From: Martelella radicis
Lineage (GTDB): Bacteria; Pseudomonadota; Alphaproteobacteria; Rhizobiales; Rhizobiaceae
Length of the DNA: 57,825 nucleotides
Direction: 5' to 3'
Assembly (NCBI RefSeq): GCF_014196625.1
Contig: NZ_JACIDZ010000013.1
Coordinates: 114,354-172,178 of the forward strand
A model generated the notes under the pieces. That model did not search any database. It had not been told where the DNA came from and saw only the letters and a program-made list of their open reading frames with translations. Shown here piece after piece: positions 44,888 to 53,543 of the stretch; within the stretch, counting starts at the first letter, position 1, and the number at the start of each line of letters is the position of its first letter. A program made the translations under genes and the position numbers.

Positions 44888-46095
44888 TGCCGGCGGTTGA
44901 TCTCTCGAATTTGACGGAAGACGCCTATGACCCAAGGGAACCCTATGCCCGTGTCCTGACCCATGAGCCGTTGCGTTTTGACGGCGACATGGACCCGTTT
45001 CAACAGTTGCTGGTCGGGGCCTCCATCAAAGGGGCGTCGGACATCCGGATACAGACCGACAGTCGTATCCGGATCAAGATGCACGGCACGCAGCATTTTG
45101 CGACGGCAAAGCCCCTGAACGCCTCCGAGGTTTTGAGTATCCTGAGCCATATGTGGCGGTCGGAAGATGCCTTCAGCATTCTGCGTCAAGGGCGGCCGCT
45201 GGACTTTTCGTTCGAGGTGCCGATCGATCGCCACCGACGTCAGCGTTTCCGCGTGAACGCCAAGGGCGTGATGAAAGGTGCCGGCGACGGCATTTCCATG
45301 ACGATGCGGCCGCTGCCGACAAAAACCCCCACCATCGATGATGTTGGCCTGGACCGCGAGGTCCGCCCACACATGTCGCCCCAGCATGGCATCGTCGTTG
45401 TCGCCGGCGCGACGGGTCAGGGAAAGTCCACGACACTTGCCGGGATCACGCGATTTCATCTTGAAAACACGACCGATCCGAAAGCGATCGTCGATCTGCA
45501 GGCGCCAATCGAGTTCACATATTCCGACGTGCTGACCGATCACAGCGACTGCGCATCCTCCATCGAGCAGTCGGAAATCGGCGAAGGGCGCAACCTGCCA
45601 TCTTTCGGCGACGGGGTGTGGGCGGCACTGCGCTGCGCGCCTGATATTATTTCGTTGGGCGAGGCCCGCGACAAAGCTTCCCTCGAGGGATGCCTTGAGG
45701 CCAGTCTGACCGGCCACTTGGTTTACACCACCACGCATGCCGGATCGGTTGCGGAAGGCTTGCGACGAATGGTCGTGAACTTTCCGGCCGAAGACCGCGA
45801 TGCGCGCGCATTCGACCTGATCACGTCGCTCCAGCTCTTCGTCGTTCAGCACCTGGTCCGCACCAGCGACCATCGCGGCCGCGTGCCGCTGCGCGAGTAT
45901 CTGCTGTTTGATGACTATGTGCGCGATCAGTTTGTTTCTGTCCCTATCGGCGACTGGCCCAAGGTTGTGAGCCGTCTGATGCAGGAGCCGGCCGACCGCG
46001 TTCTTGCACGCTCCATGCATGATGCGGCCCAGCAGAAAGTTGATGAGGGCAAGGTTTCGTATGACGACGTCAGGCGATTGCTGCCGCGCCATTAG
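44887..46095 (+). CDS. dotB: DotB/TraJ-like type IVB secretion ATPase
   Basis: 402-aa VirB11/PilT-class hexameric ATPase. The N-terminal domain contains IKGASDIRIQTDSRIRIKMH. Walker A is GATGQGKST (174-182, K180). Walker B-like CAPDIISLGEARDKASLEGC and a His-box TGHLVYTTTHAGSVAEGLRR follow, all intact. DotB energises the type IVB channel. The start shares bases with the dotC stop, so dotD-dotC-dotB form one coupled operon. The rest of a type IVB system (DotH, DotG, DotO, DotA, Icm proteins) is not in the window. Confidence 0.87.
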   Translation: MPAVDLSNLTEDAYDPREPYARVLTHEPLRFDGDMDPFQQLLVGASIKGASDIRIQTDSRIRIKMHGTQHFATAKPLNASEVLSILSHMWRSEDAFSILRQGRPLDFSFEVPIDRHRRQRFRVNAKGVMKGAGDGISMTMRPLPTKTPTIDDVGLDREVRPHMSPQHGIVVVAGATGQGKSTTLAGITRFHLENTTDPKAIVDLQAPIEFTYSDVLTDHSDCASSIEQSEIGEGRNLPSFGDGVWAALRCAPDIISLGEARDKASLEGCLEASLTGHLVYTTTHAGSVAEGLRRMVVNFPAEDRDARAFDLITSLQLFVVQHLVRTSDHRGRVPLREYLLFDDYVRDQFVSVPIGDWPKVVSRLMQEPADRVLARSMHDAAQQKVDEGKVSYDDVRRLLPRH

Positions 46096-46122
46096 TGGCT
46101 GATGATCACGAAGGAGGAAGAC

Positions 46123-46428
46123 ATGAAAATTCCCAGGTACCTTCGCCCAGTCAAGGACCAGAAGAGCTATGAGGCCGGCGTCGGAGAACGTGCTGTTCGA
46201 AAGCTTGTCTATTGGCCAATCATCTTGCTTCTCTGCTTGCCGGCCGCAGCCGTGATGGCAGCCGTTGCTCTCTCCTTCGGCCTGTTGTTCCTGAAATTCC
46301 TGAACATAATTGAGACTGCAATTGCAGATCACGACTGGCTCATGTTGTTTTTGATCGCTCTCGCTGCCATGGCTATCCTGTCGCTATGGAAGCTCGCCTA
46401 CGTGATTCATCGGTATTTCATTCTTTAA
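46123..46428 (+). CDS. Small membrane protein, unassigned
   Basis: 101 aa with a basic, soluble N-terminus of about 30 residues and two strong hydrophobic stretches (about 30-60 and 67-90). AAGGAGGAAG just upstream of ATG 46123 is an excellent ribosome site, and it lies 27 bp after dotB, so it is almost surely part of that operon. Its position is where IncI plasmids carry traK/IcmT, also a small membrane protein, but no clear sequence likeness was seen. It may be a divergent channel component. Confidence 0.65.
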   Translation: MKIPRYLRPVKDQKSYEAGVGERAVRKLVYWPIILLLCLPAAAVMAAVALSFGLLFLKFLNIIETAIADHDWLMLFLIALAAMAILSLWKLAYVIHRYFIL

Positions 46429-46574
46429 TTAGCATTTGCAGAATGGTGAATGGTCCTAACTCCTTTGTGCCGGGTCCGTAATTTGGCCTGCTTTGGGAAT
46501 GACCACGACGGGTGAAAAAAGGACTGCGGCTTGCTCTTGCCTGCGATTACGCTGAAGCAGCCGTCGCGGGTGCT

Positions 46575-47189
46575 TTAATGTCGATCCCATTCATGCCGCA
46601 GAATAGCGTACTGCATGGTGTTTTCGTAGATTGGATTTCCGGCGCTGTCGTTTTGGAACGTCACATATTCCAAGAATAGGCCTTCCACTCGCATGCCAAG
46701 CTTTTCGCAGAGCCGCCGCGACGAGGCGTTGTGATCTTCAACATACGCGTAGATGCGCCTTGTACTTTGATGAATGAACAACTCGGCAAACAAGGCCTCT
46801 GCCGCCTCTAAAGCATAGCCCTTGCCACTGAACAGTGGATTGAAATTCCAGCCCACTGAAACAGTATCAGGTTGTTGAGGTTTCTCTGGATCGTCAGGCC
46901 AGGCAGGATCTGGATGGATGAACAGGTCGCCAATGAGCTGACCTGATTCCTTCAGGCAAACGGCGACATACTCGTCGTCGCCAGCGCGTTTCAGAACCTC
47001 CCTTTCGGCTGCCGCCAGATCAGCAAGTTTTAGCGAGAAAAAGCAACTCGCAACAGGCTCGCGCAGATATGCGAACAAGGTCTCCGCATCACCCACACGG
47101 AAATTTCTGATGCTCAGACGGTCAGTTTGGATCGTTTTCAACGGCTCAATTCCCTGCGTTCCAGACTTATAGAAAACCAAAGATGCCAT
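46575..47189 (-). CDS. GNAT-family acetyltransferase (RimJ/RimL type)
   Basis: 204 aa. Acetyl-CoA-dependent N-acetyltransferase fold: LKTIQTDRLSIRNFRVGDAE at the start of the domain, SVGWNFNPLFSGKGYALEAA with the G-K-G-Y-A acetyl-CoA loop, then RRIYAYVEDHNASSRRLCEK and LGM. The substrate is unknown (ribosomal protein, amino acid or antibiotic are all possible in this class). A TTG at 47141 would begin exactly at the conserved domain (KTIQTDRL) and may be the true start. It marks the return to ordinary genes after the transfer module. Confidence 0.78.
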   Translation of the reverse strand: MASLVFYKSGTQGIEPLKTIQTDRLSIRNFRVGDAETLFAYLREPVASCFFSLKLADLAAAEREVLKRAGDDEYVAVCLKESGQLIGDLFIHPDPAWPDDPEKPQQPDTVSVGWNFNPLFSGKGYALEAAEALFAELFIHQSTRRIYAYVEDHNASSRRLCEKLGMRVEGLFLEYVTFQNDSAGNPIYENTMQYAILRHEWDRH

Positions 47190-47264
47190 CGCGCGTTTCT
47201 TTGATCGCTATTCTTCCCCGGCATTCGGGGCCGCACGATCTTCTTGCTTTTTTGCCGCTCGGCC

Positions 47265-47714
47265 TCATGAGGTAAATGGGCGGTCGGGGGATGGAGGTGC
47301 CGGCCCGAATGCCTGAGGCGAAAGCACGATATCGGCAAGGGTATAGTGATCGAAGACAGACAGGAAGGATGTGAGTGCTTCGTTCAGTATCGCCGGCAGT
47401 TTGCAGCTTTTCGTGACGAGACACGCATTTCCGGTCGCGAAGCACTCGACAAGCGCAAAATCCGCCTCTGTTGTGCGAATGATCGCGCCGAGATTGATTT
47501 TCTCGGGCGGAAGCGCCAGACGGAAGCCGCCGGAGCGACCGCGAATACTGATCAGGTACCCGTTCCTGGTGAGCGCATTCACGACCTTCATCAGATGTGT
47601 CTTCGAGATCGCATAGGCTGCCGACGTCTCCTCGATCGTGATCAGCCTGTCGCCCGCTGACGCTGCATACATCAGAACGCGCAGAGCATAATCGGAAAAG
47701 GTTGTCAGACGCAT
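47265..47714 (-). CDS. nsrR: NsrR, Rrf2-family nitric-oxide-sensing repressor
   Basis: 149 aa. Rrf2 winged helix (RLTTFSDYALRVLMYAA, SAAYAISKTHLMKVVNALTR, GRSGGFRLALPPEKI) followed by the iron-sulfur ligand cysteines C91, C98 and C104 (CFATGNACLVTKSC). This closely matches NsrR, whose cluster is destroyed by NO, relieving repression. ATG 47714 is used because GGAG lies 7-8 bp upstream and MRLTTFSDYALR is the usual N-terminus. It sits beside nnrU and near nnrS, genes of NO protection, and NsrR-like boxes precede both. Confidence 0.85.
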   Translation of the reverse strand: MRLTTFSDYALRVLMYAASAGDRLITIEETSAAYAISKTHLMKVVNALTRNGYLISIRGRSGGFRLALPPEKINLGAIIRTTEADFALVECFATGNACLVTKSCKLPAILNEALTSFLSVFDHYTLADIVLSPQAFGPAPPSPDRPFTS

Positions 47715-47795
47715 CGGCAAACTCCATGGATGCTGTTTAATGGAATGCAGCCATCAGAGGACATACCGCATCCAACCATTTCCCCTGTAACGGCA

Positions 47796-47820
47796 ATATC
47801 ATATATCGTAAATGAATCTT
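47796..47820 (+). promoter_or_regulatory. Possible NsrR box before nnrU
   Basis: On the minus strand AAGATTCATTT starts a sequence resembling the NsrR palindrome AAGATGYATTT-N-AAATRCATCTT. The first half matches well and the second half (ACGATATATGAT) only partly. It is 29 bp upstream of the nnrU ATG and also faces nsrR. Confidence 0.45.
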
Positions 47821-47848
47821 ATATTTCGCACGGCGACGGGACCGAAAC

Positions 47849-48538
47849 ATGGCGAATTTTCTGCTTGCGATCCTTGCTTTTCTGCTGGCCCATGTCATTC
47901 CACCGGCGCCGCCCGTGCGGGCACGGCTGATTGCCCTGCTGGGGCGTCCTGTCTACCTCTTCACCTATTCTTTTCTGTCGATCGTGTTTCTGGTCTGGAT
48001 CATCGCCGCGGGCCGATCTGCGCCGTTGATTTACCTCTGGTATCCCGCGCCCTGGCAGGCCCTTATTCCGTTGGTCGCGATGCCGTTCGCGTTCTGGTTT
48101 ATCGTCGTGGGGTTGGCGGTGCAAAACCGGGTTTCGATCACGTTTCGGCGCGCTGGGGAGGCGGGCTCACAAGGGCCGATAACCGCAATAACCCGCCACC
48201 CCGTGCTTGTCGGCTTCCTGCTTTGGTCGCTCGCGCACATTCCGCCAAATGGTGATGTTGTTTCGCTGATCCTCTTTGGCGGCATGGGGCTTCTGGCGCT
48301 TGCGGGAATCCCGGTACTCGACCGCCGGGCGCGGCGCCGGCTCAGCGATGCCGAATGGGCGGCAGTCCGCGCGCAAACGTCCATCGTGCCTTTTCTGGCA
48401 ATCCTTGAAGGGCGCGCGCACCTGCGTTCGGAAAGAAACTTCTGGCTTTGGACAGGCCTTGGGCTGGCCTTCTATGTCTGGTTTCTGTTTCAGGGTCACC
48501 GCCTGCTGATCGGCGTTGACCCGCTGACCTGGTTCTAA
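47849..48538 (+). CDS. nnrU: NnrU family membrane protein
   Basis: 229 aa with six or so membrane helices. NnrU-type sequence: an N-terminal LAFLLAHVIPPAPPVRARLI, FTYSFLSIVFLVWIIAAGR, and a conserved loop GPITAITRHPVLVGFLLWSL with the H-P pair. NnrU is needed for full nitrite/NO reduction in Rhodobacter and Paracoccus relatives, with unknown biochemistry; it is similar to NnuR/isoprenylcysteine methyltransferase-like membrane proteins. Convergent with nnrS, 24 bp apart, and divergent from nsrR. Confidence 0.85.
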   Translation: MANFLLAILAFLLAHVIPPAPPVRARLIALLGRPVYLFTYSFLSIVFLVWIIAAGRSAPLIYLWYPAPWQALIPLVAMPFAFWFIVVGLAVQNRVSITFRRAGEAGSQGPITAITRHPVLVGFLLWSLAHIPPNGDVVSLILFGGMGLLALAGIPVLDRRARRRLSDAEWAAVRAQTSIVPFLAILEGRAHLRSERNFWLWTGLGLAFYVWFLFQGHRLLIGVDPLTWF

Positions 48539-48562
48539 CCGATTTCGATCTGCTGCCGCCGC

Positions 48563-49756
48563 TCAATTGCGCGGGCTAAACAGCATGGGCCCGTAAACCA
48601 CGCAGAACCCGGCAAAGGCGAGAACCCAGGCCAGTCCGGCAAGGGGCATCAGCGAGAATGTCCAGCCCGGATTGAAGGCGGCTAGAATGCGCAGAACCAG
48701 TGCGATCATGATGGCCAGATAGATTGCCACGGTTGCCGGTGGAGCGGTCAGCGCATGGCCTGTATGGCCGCGGCTGGCGCGGGTCATGATGGCAAGCGTC
48801 ATGCCGCCGATTGCGCCCACGGTCCAGCAGTGCACGGCAGCACTTTCAGCACCTGCATGGCCTGCGAGCGCTGCATAGCCGGCTAACACAAAGCCCAGAC
48901 TGACCGGCAGAAATGCTAGGTGCAGAATGAAGGCCAGCGGCTCGGCAAGGGTTTTCAGCGGGCGCCAGCGCCATTGCCGCACCAGGTTGAGGATGCCGAT
49001 GGTCATCAGCAGGATGCCCAAAACCTGCTCTTCGAGCGCATAGGCTGGAAGCACGACCCAGGCGCAAAGACCTGCAGCGCTTATGACCATCACAAACCGG
49101 TCGAACTGACCGAAAGAAGGCGGAAGAACCGGATAGTCCCGTTTCTTGAGCCAGTTCCGTGTGAAGCTCGGGACAACCCGACCGCCGATGATCTGGATCA
49201 GCATGATGACCAGTGCAATAGCGGCGCGTTCGCCATAGATCGACGTGCCGTAGCGGATGTTCTCATAATAGAACAGAAGCTGCGTGGCGGTGAGCAGCGA
49301 CAGAACCACGATAAGCTTCAGGTTCCGCCAATTGCGGCCCGCCAAAATTTCCCGCGTTAGAAATCCGATCAGCGCCAGCGGAAGTGCCAAGGCTGCAAGA
49401 TAGACAAACACAGGGGGGAGCGCTGCCGAAAAAGCGACAACGACGCGCGCTCCGAGCCAGAGACCAAACAGGCCCGCTAGCGGCCAACCAACCACCGGCA
49501 GGCGTCCCGTCCAGTTGGGAACGGAGGTCAGAAGAAAGCCTGCGATAATGGCTGGTATATAGCCGAACAGCAATTCGTGGACGTGCCATGAGACAGGCGT
49601 GAACATGCTCGGAACCTGGATGAACCCCAGATACCACGGCACCCAGAGCGCGATCAGCAGTGCTGCGTCAAGCGCGCCGAAAAAGAAGAAGGGTCGGAAG
49701 CCGTAGCTGAAAATCGCTGGCCCTTGCCATGCGCGTTGTCTTGCCATTGTCGTCAT
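48563..49756 (-). CDS. nnrS: NnrS family haem-copper membrane protein
   Basis: 397 aa, about 12 membrane helices. NnrS hallmarks: FSYGFRPFFFFGALDAALLI at the N-terminus, VSWHVHELLFGYIPAIIAGF with the His pair, FLLTSVPNWTGR and VHCWTVGAIGGMTLAIMTRA. NnrS lowers NO damage to iron-sulfur and iron-dinitrosyl targets. An NsrR-like palindrome lies 40-62 bp upstream, so NO-induced expression through NsrR is likely. Confidence 0.88.
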   Translation of the reverse strand: MTTMARQRAWQGPAIFSYGFRPFFFFGALDAALLIALWVPWYLGFIQVPSMFTPVSWHVHELLFGYIPAIIAGFLLTSVPNWTGRLPVVGWPLAGLFGLWLGARVVVAFSAALPPVFVYLAALALPLALIGFLTREILAGRNWRNLKLIVVLSLLTATQLLFYYENIRYGTSIYGERAAIALVIMLIQIIGGRVVPSFTRNWLKKRDYPVLPPSFGQFDRFVMVISAAGLCAWVVLPAYALEEQVLGILLMTIGILNLVRQWRWRPLKTLAEPLAFILHLAFLPVSLGFVLAGYAALAGHAGAESAAVHCWTVGAIGGMTLAIMTRASRGHTGHALTAPPATVAIYLAIMIALVLRILAAFNPGWTFSLMPLAGLAWVLAFAGFCVVYGPMLFSPRN

Positions 49757-49795
49757 TGTTCATCTCGGAAGTCGTATCGGGCGCGCCCGGATTAA

Positions 49796-49818
49796 AAGAC
49801 GCATTTAATATTCATCTT
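49796..49818 (-). promoter_or_regulatory. NsrR box before nnrS
   Basis: AAGACGCATTTAATATTCAT followed by CTT is an imperfect 23-bp palindrome fitting the NsrR consensus (AAGATGYATTT-N-AAATRCATCTT) with only a few mismatches, 40-62 bp before the nnrS start. The match is better than that at nnrU. Confidence 0.7.
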
Positions 49819-49899
49819 TTAATTTAAGGGTCAACACGATGCCGGACGGGAGGCGAATATGTCGCGCCGGGTCAAGATATGATCGATATCAGAGTGGCG

Positions 49900-50601
49900 T
49901 CAGGTTTTTGGGTCGTCGATCAGTGATGTTGGCTTGGCAAGCGTTTCCAGCGCCTTGATGTCGGTAAGCCGGATGGTCGTGCCATCCACTTCGACGCCGT
50001 AGGGTTTCAGCGTGTTGAAGGCGCGCGACAGGTTTTCCGGGGTCATGCCGAGCAGAGAGGCGAGCGTACGCTTGTCGTAGGGCAGTTCGAACGTTCCAGT
50101 GCCGTTGCCGAATTCGTGGTCCTGGCGCAGTAGCGTGTTCGCCAGCCGTTCGACGGAACTGCGCAGCTTGAGGCCCTTGTGCTCCTTGATGACATAACGG
50201 TAGCTGCCGGCCATCTCCAGCACCATTGCCCTTGCGAAGGCGTCATCGAGCTCGAAGATCGATCGGACGTTTTCCGAAGGGATCAGCAATATTTTCGAAC
50301 GCGCCCGTGTGCGCGCCGACATCAGATAAACCGCATCCTTCAAGACGGCGGCAAGGATGAAGGCGCTGACCGGATGCACCATCGCCATCGTCGCCTCGCG
50401 GCGGTTGGCATTGGCATAAAGCTCGACGCAGCCCTCGATCACCACATAGAGAAAGTCCGCCGGATCACCCTCATGCACCAGATCGAGCTGTGGCGGAAAG
50501 GTCTGCAGATAGGCCGCCTGCATCAGCGCCTCGAAATTCTCCTCGCCCATGCTGTTGAACAGGCCGAGCGCCCGCACCTGGGGCAAATCGGATGACCGCA
50601 T
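49900..50601 (-). CDS. narR: CRP/FNR-family regulator, NarR-like
   Basis: 233 aa. The cyclic-nucleotide-type sensor barrel lies at residues 15-125 and the HTH at about 170-205 (DKRTLASLLGMTPENLSRAF). It lacks the N-terminal Cys set of FNR, so it does not hold an oxygen-labile cluster by itself. A cluster-free FNR relative divergent from fused narK and narGH matches NarR of Paracoccus, which activates nar genes in response to nitrate/nitrite. The recognition helix residues E-x-x-S-R agree with FNR-type boxes such as that at 50748. The NarR name rests mainly on context. Confidence 0.78.
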   Translation of the reverse strand: MRSSDLPQVRALGLFNSMGEENFEALMQAAYLQTFPPQLDLVHEGDPADFLYVVIEGCVELYANANRREATMAMVHPVSAFILAAVLKDAVYLMSARTRARSKILLIPSENVRSIFELDDAFARAMVLEMAGSYRYVIKEHKGLKLRSSVERLANTLLRQDHEFGNGTGTFELPYDKRTLASLLGMTPENLSRAFNTLKPYGVEVDGTTIRLTDIKALETLAKPTSLIDDPKT

Positions 50602-50747
50602 CTCTTTGCCTTGATTTTTTTCGTGTCCTCAATTGATAAATTTAGCAGCAACTGCCGGCATCCGCAACACATCCATTTGACGATGATTTCAGCGCGGGAA
50701 GGCAATTTCACACGCAATTCTTGTTTGTCCCGCGTCGCCCGTCAACC

Positions 50748-50761
50748 TTGACTTAGGTCAA
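50748..50761 (+). promoter_or_regulatory. FNR/NarR-type box before narK
   Basis: TTGACTTAGGTCAA is a perfect TTGAC-N4-GTCAA palindrome, 83 bp before narK. Ten bases are fixed, so a chance match in this window is improbable. It fits activation of narKGH by the divergent CRP/FNR regulator or by FNR itself. Confidence 0.85.
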
Positions 50762-50843
50762 CTTCGTGGGGCTGCAAAACCCCCTAGCTCTCAGGCACAA
50801 TTTCCAATGAGCGGGCTTCCGCTCGAGCCTTAGGGGGCATGTC

Positions 50844-53519
50844 ATGTCTGCAATTGACGGTGTTTCGCGAAGTGATCAGCGCCGGGCGCTCGGTCTCAGC
50901 ACGGTGGCGTTCACGGTCTGCTTCGCGGTCTGGACGATCTTCGCCATCATCGGGGTCGAGATCAAAAGCGAACTCGGCCTTTCCGAAACCCAGTTCGGCA
51001 TTCTGGTGGCGACGCCGGTTCTCACCGGCTCGCTGTCGCGGCTGATGCTCGGCATCTGGACCGAGCAGTATGGCGGACGGCTGGTTTTTCCGTTGCAGAT
51101 GCTGCTGGCCGCGGCGGCGACCTTTCTTCTGACCACCGCCACGACCTATCCGCTGTTTCTGCTGGCCGCCCTCGGCGTCGGTCTCGCCGGCGGCTCCTTT
51201 GCCGTTGGCGTCACCTATGTGTCGCACTGGTATCCGCCGGAAAAGCAGGGCACGGCGCTCGGCATTTTCGGCGCCGGCAATGTCGGCGCGGCGGTGACCA
51301 AATTCGGCGCGCCCTTTGTCATGGTGGCCTTCGGCTGGCAGGCGGTCGCCAATGTCTGGGCCTTCGCGCTTGCGGCCATTGCCGTCATCTTCTTCGTCTT
51401 CTCCAAGCATGATCCGGTGTTCGAGGCCCGTAGGCGTTCCGGCGCGAAGGCGACCACGGTCGCGGCCCAGCTTGCGCCGCTGAAGAACCTGCAGGTCTGG
51501 CGTTTCTCGCTCTACTATTTCTTCGTCTTCGGCGCGTTTGTCGCGCTGGCGCTGTGGTTGCCGCATTATCTGGTCGATGTCTATGGCGTCGATATCCGCA
51601 CCGCGGGCATGGCGGCGGCGGCCTTCTCTCTCTCGGCAAGCCTGTTCCGCGCCTATGGCGGGCATCTGGCCGACCGGTTCGGCGCACGCTCGGTGATGTA
51701 CTGGACCTTCGGTTTTGCGCTGCTTCTGCTGTTCATGCTGTCCTATCCGCCGACCAGCTACACGATCCATGCCAAGGGCGGTGACATCATCTTCTCGACG
51801 GCGATGAGCTTCGGCGCCTTCGTGCTGATGATCTTCTGCCTGGGTTTCTTCATGAGCCTCGGCAAGGCGGCGGTCTACAAGCATATCCCGGTCTATTATC
51901 CCGACAATGTCGGTTCGGTCGGTGGCCTTGTCGGCATGATCGGCGGTCTCGGCGGCTTCGTCCTGCCGATCGTCTTCGGCACGCTTTTGGACCTGACCGG
52001 CGTCTACACCACCTGCTTTGCCTTCCTGTTCGTGCTGGTGCTCGTCGCCCTGACATGGATGCATCTCTCCATCCGGCAGATGGAGCGCCGCAACCGGGCG
52101 GGTGACGACACCCTGCCGGAGCTGCCGGAATTCGAGGGCATGACGCCGAAGACTTCCGCAGCGACGCTCACCGAATGGAACCCGGAAGACAAGACCTTCT
52201 GGGAACAGACCGGGCGGAAGATCGCCAAGCGCAATCTCTGGATTTCCATTCCCGCGCTGCTTCTGGCCTTCTCGGTCTGGATGGTGTGGTCGGTCGTGGT
52301 CGCGCGGCTTCCGGCAATCGGCTTCGATTTCACTGATGCCCAGCTGTTCTGGCTGGCGGCGCTGCCGGGGCTTTCGGGCGCCACGCTCAGGATCTTCTAC
52401 TCCTTCATGGTGCCGATCTTCGGCGGGCGGCTGTGGACCACGCTTTCCACCGCCTCGCTGCTTCTGCCGGCCATGGGCATCGGCTATGCCGTGCAGAACC
52501 CGGAAACGCCCTATCTCATATTCCTGGTTCTGGCACTTCTGTGCGGTCTCGGCGGCGGCAATTTCGCCTCGTCCATGGCCAATATCAGCTTCTTCTTCCC
52601 CAAGGCCGAAAAGGGCAACGCGCTCGCCATGAATGCCGGTCTCGGCAATCTCGGGGTCTCGGTCATGCAGTTCCTGGTGCCGCTCGTCATCACCATGGGC
52701 GTTTTCGGCGCGCTCGGCGGCGAACCGCAGGCGCTGTCGGATGGCGGAAGGCTGTGGCTGCAGAATGCCGGCTTCGTCTGGGTGCCGTTCATCATTGCCG
52801 CCACAGTTGCCGCCTATTTCGGCATGAACGACATTGCCTCGGCCAAGGCCTCCTTTGCCGATCAGGCCGTGATCTTCTCGCGCTTCCACAACTGGATCAT
52901 GTGCATTCTCTATACCGGCACATTCGGCTCGTTCATCGGCTATTCGGCGGGTTTCCCGCTCTTGATGAAAACCCAGTTCCCCGAGGTCAATGCGCTCTCC
53001 TACGCCTTCCTCGGCCCGCTGGTCGGCGCGCTGAGCCGGGCGGGCACGGGCTGGATTTCCGATCGCTTCGGCGGCGGACGGGTGACCTTCTGGACCTTCG
53101 TCGGCATGTTCGTCGCTGTCGTCGGCGTGCTGCAATTCCTGCCGCATGGCGGTGAGGGCGGCAATTTCTGGGCCTTCTTCGCCTGTTTCATGGCGCTGTT
53201 CTTCCTCACCGGCGTCGGCAATGCATCGACCTTCCAGATGATCCCGGCAATCATGCGCCGGGAAGTGCCCCGCCTGATGCCGGAACTGGATGCGGGCGCG
53301 CTGCAGAAGCAGACGGATCGCGAGAGTGCGGCGATCATCGCCTTCACCTCGGCAATCGCAGCTTACGGCGCATTCTTCATCCCGAAATCCTACGGCACCT
53401 CGATCTCGATGACCGGCGGACCGGACATGGCGCTGTGGGGCTTCGGCATCTTCTACGTGCTCTGCGCCCTGCTCACCTTCTTCTACTACACCCGCCGCAA
53501 CGCGCCGGTGCCCTGCTGA
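50844..53519 (+). CDS. narK: Fused NarK1-NarK2 nitrate/nitrite transporter
   Basis: 891 aa, two MFS transporters in one chain with about 24 helices. The first half (1-420) begins RRALGLSTVAFTVCFAVWTI and has the MFS G-motif (RLMLGIWTEQYGGR). A cytoplasmic linker (about 420-460) leads to the second half (RNLWISIPALLLAFSVWMVW, GLGGGNFASSMANISFFFPK). In the Paracoccus fusion, NarK1 imports nitrate with protons and NarK2 exchanges nitrate for nitrite. It supplies the membrane nitrate reductase encoded next and has the TTGAC-N4-GTCAA box upstream. Confidence 0.92.
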   Translation: MSAIDGVSRSDQRRALGLSTVAFTVCFAVWTIFAIIGVEIKSELGLSETQFGILVATPVLTGSLSRLMLGIWTEQYGGRLVFPLQMLLAAAATFLLTTATTYPLFLLAALGVGLAGGSFAVGVTYVSHWYPPEKQGTALGIFGAGNVGAAVTKFGAPFVMVAFGWQAVANVWAFALAAIAVIFFVFSKHDPVFEARRRSGAKATTVAAQLAPLKNLQVWRFSLYYFFVFGAFVALALWLPHYLVDVYGVDIRTAGMAAAAFSLSASLFRAYGGHLADRFGARSVMYWTFGFALLLLFMLSYPPTSYTIHAKGGDIIFSTAMSFGAFVLMIFCLGFFMSLGKAAVYKHIPVYYPDNVGSVGGLVGMIGGLGGFVLPIVFGTLLDLTGVYTTCFAFLFVLVLVALTWMHLSIRQMERRNRAGDDTLPELPEFEGMTPKTSAATLTEWNPEDKTFWEQTGRKIAKRNLWISIPALLLAFSVWMVWSVVVARLPAIGFDFTDAQLFWLAALPGLSGATLRIFYSFMVPIFGGRLWTTLSTASLLLPAMGIGYAVQNPETPYLIFLVLALLCGLGGGNFASSMANISFFFPKAEKGNALAMNAGLGNLGVSVMQFLVPLVITMGVFGALGGEPQALSDGGRLWLQNAGFVWVPFIIAATVAAYFGMNDIASAKASFADQAVIFSRFHNWIMCILYTGTFGSFIGYSAGFPLLMKTQFPEVNALSYAFLGPLVGALSRAGTGWISDRFGGGRVTFWTFVGMFVAVVGVLQFLPHGGEGGNFWAFFACFMALFFLTGVGNASTFQMIPAIMRREVPRLMPELDAGALQKQTDRESAAIIAFTSAIAAYGAFFIPKSYGTSISMTGGPDMALWGFGIFYVLCALLTFFYYTRRNAPVPC

Positions 53520-53543
53520 TCGCCCGAAACAAAGGAACGGATC

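Noticed and set aside
33103-46428. An integrative element with att sites
   Set aside because: The gene content fits, but no integrase, excisionase, tRNA gene or matching direct repeats at the borders were seen, so a plasmid origin is equally likely.
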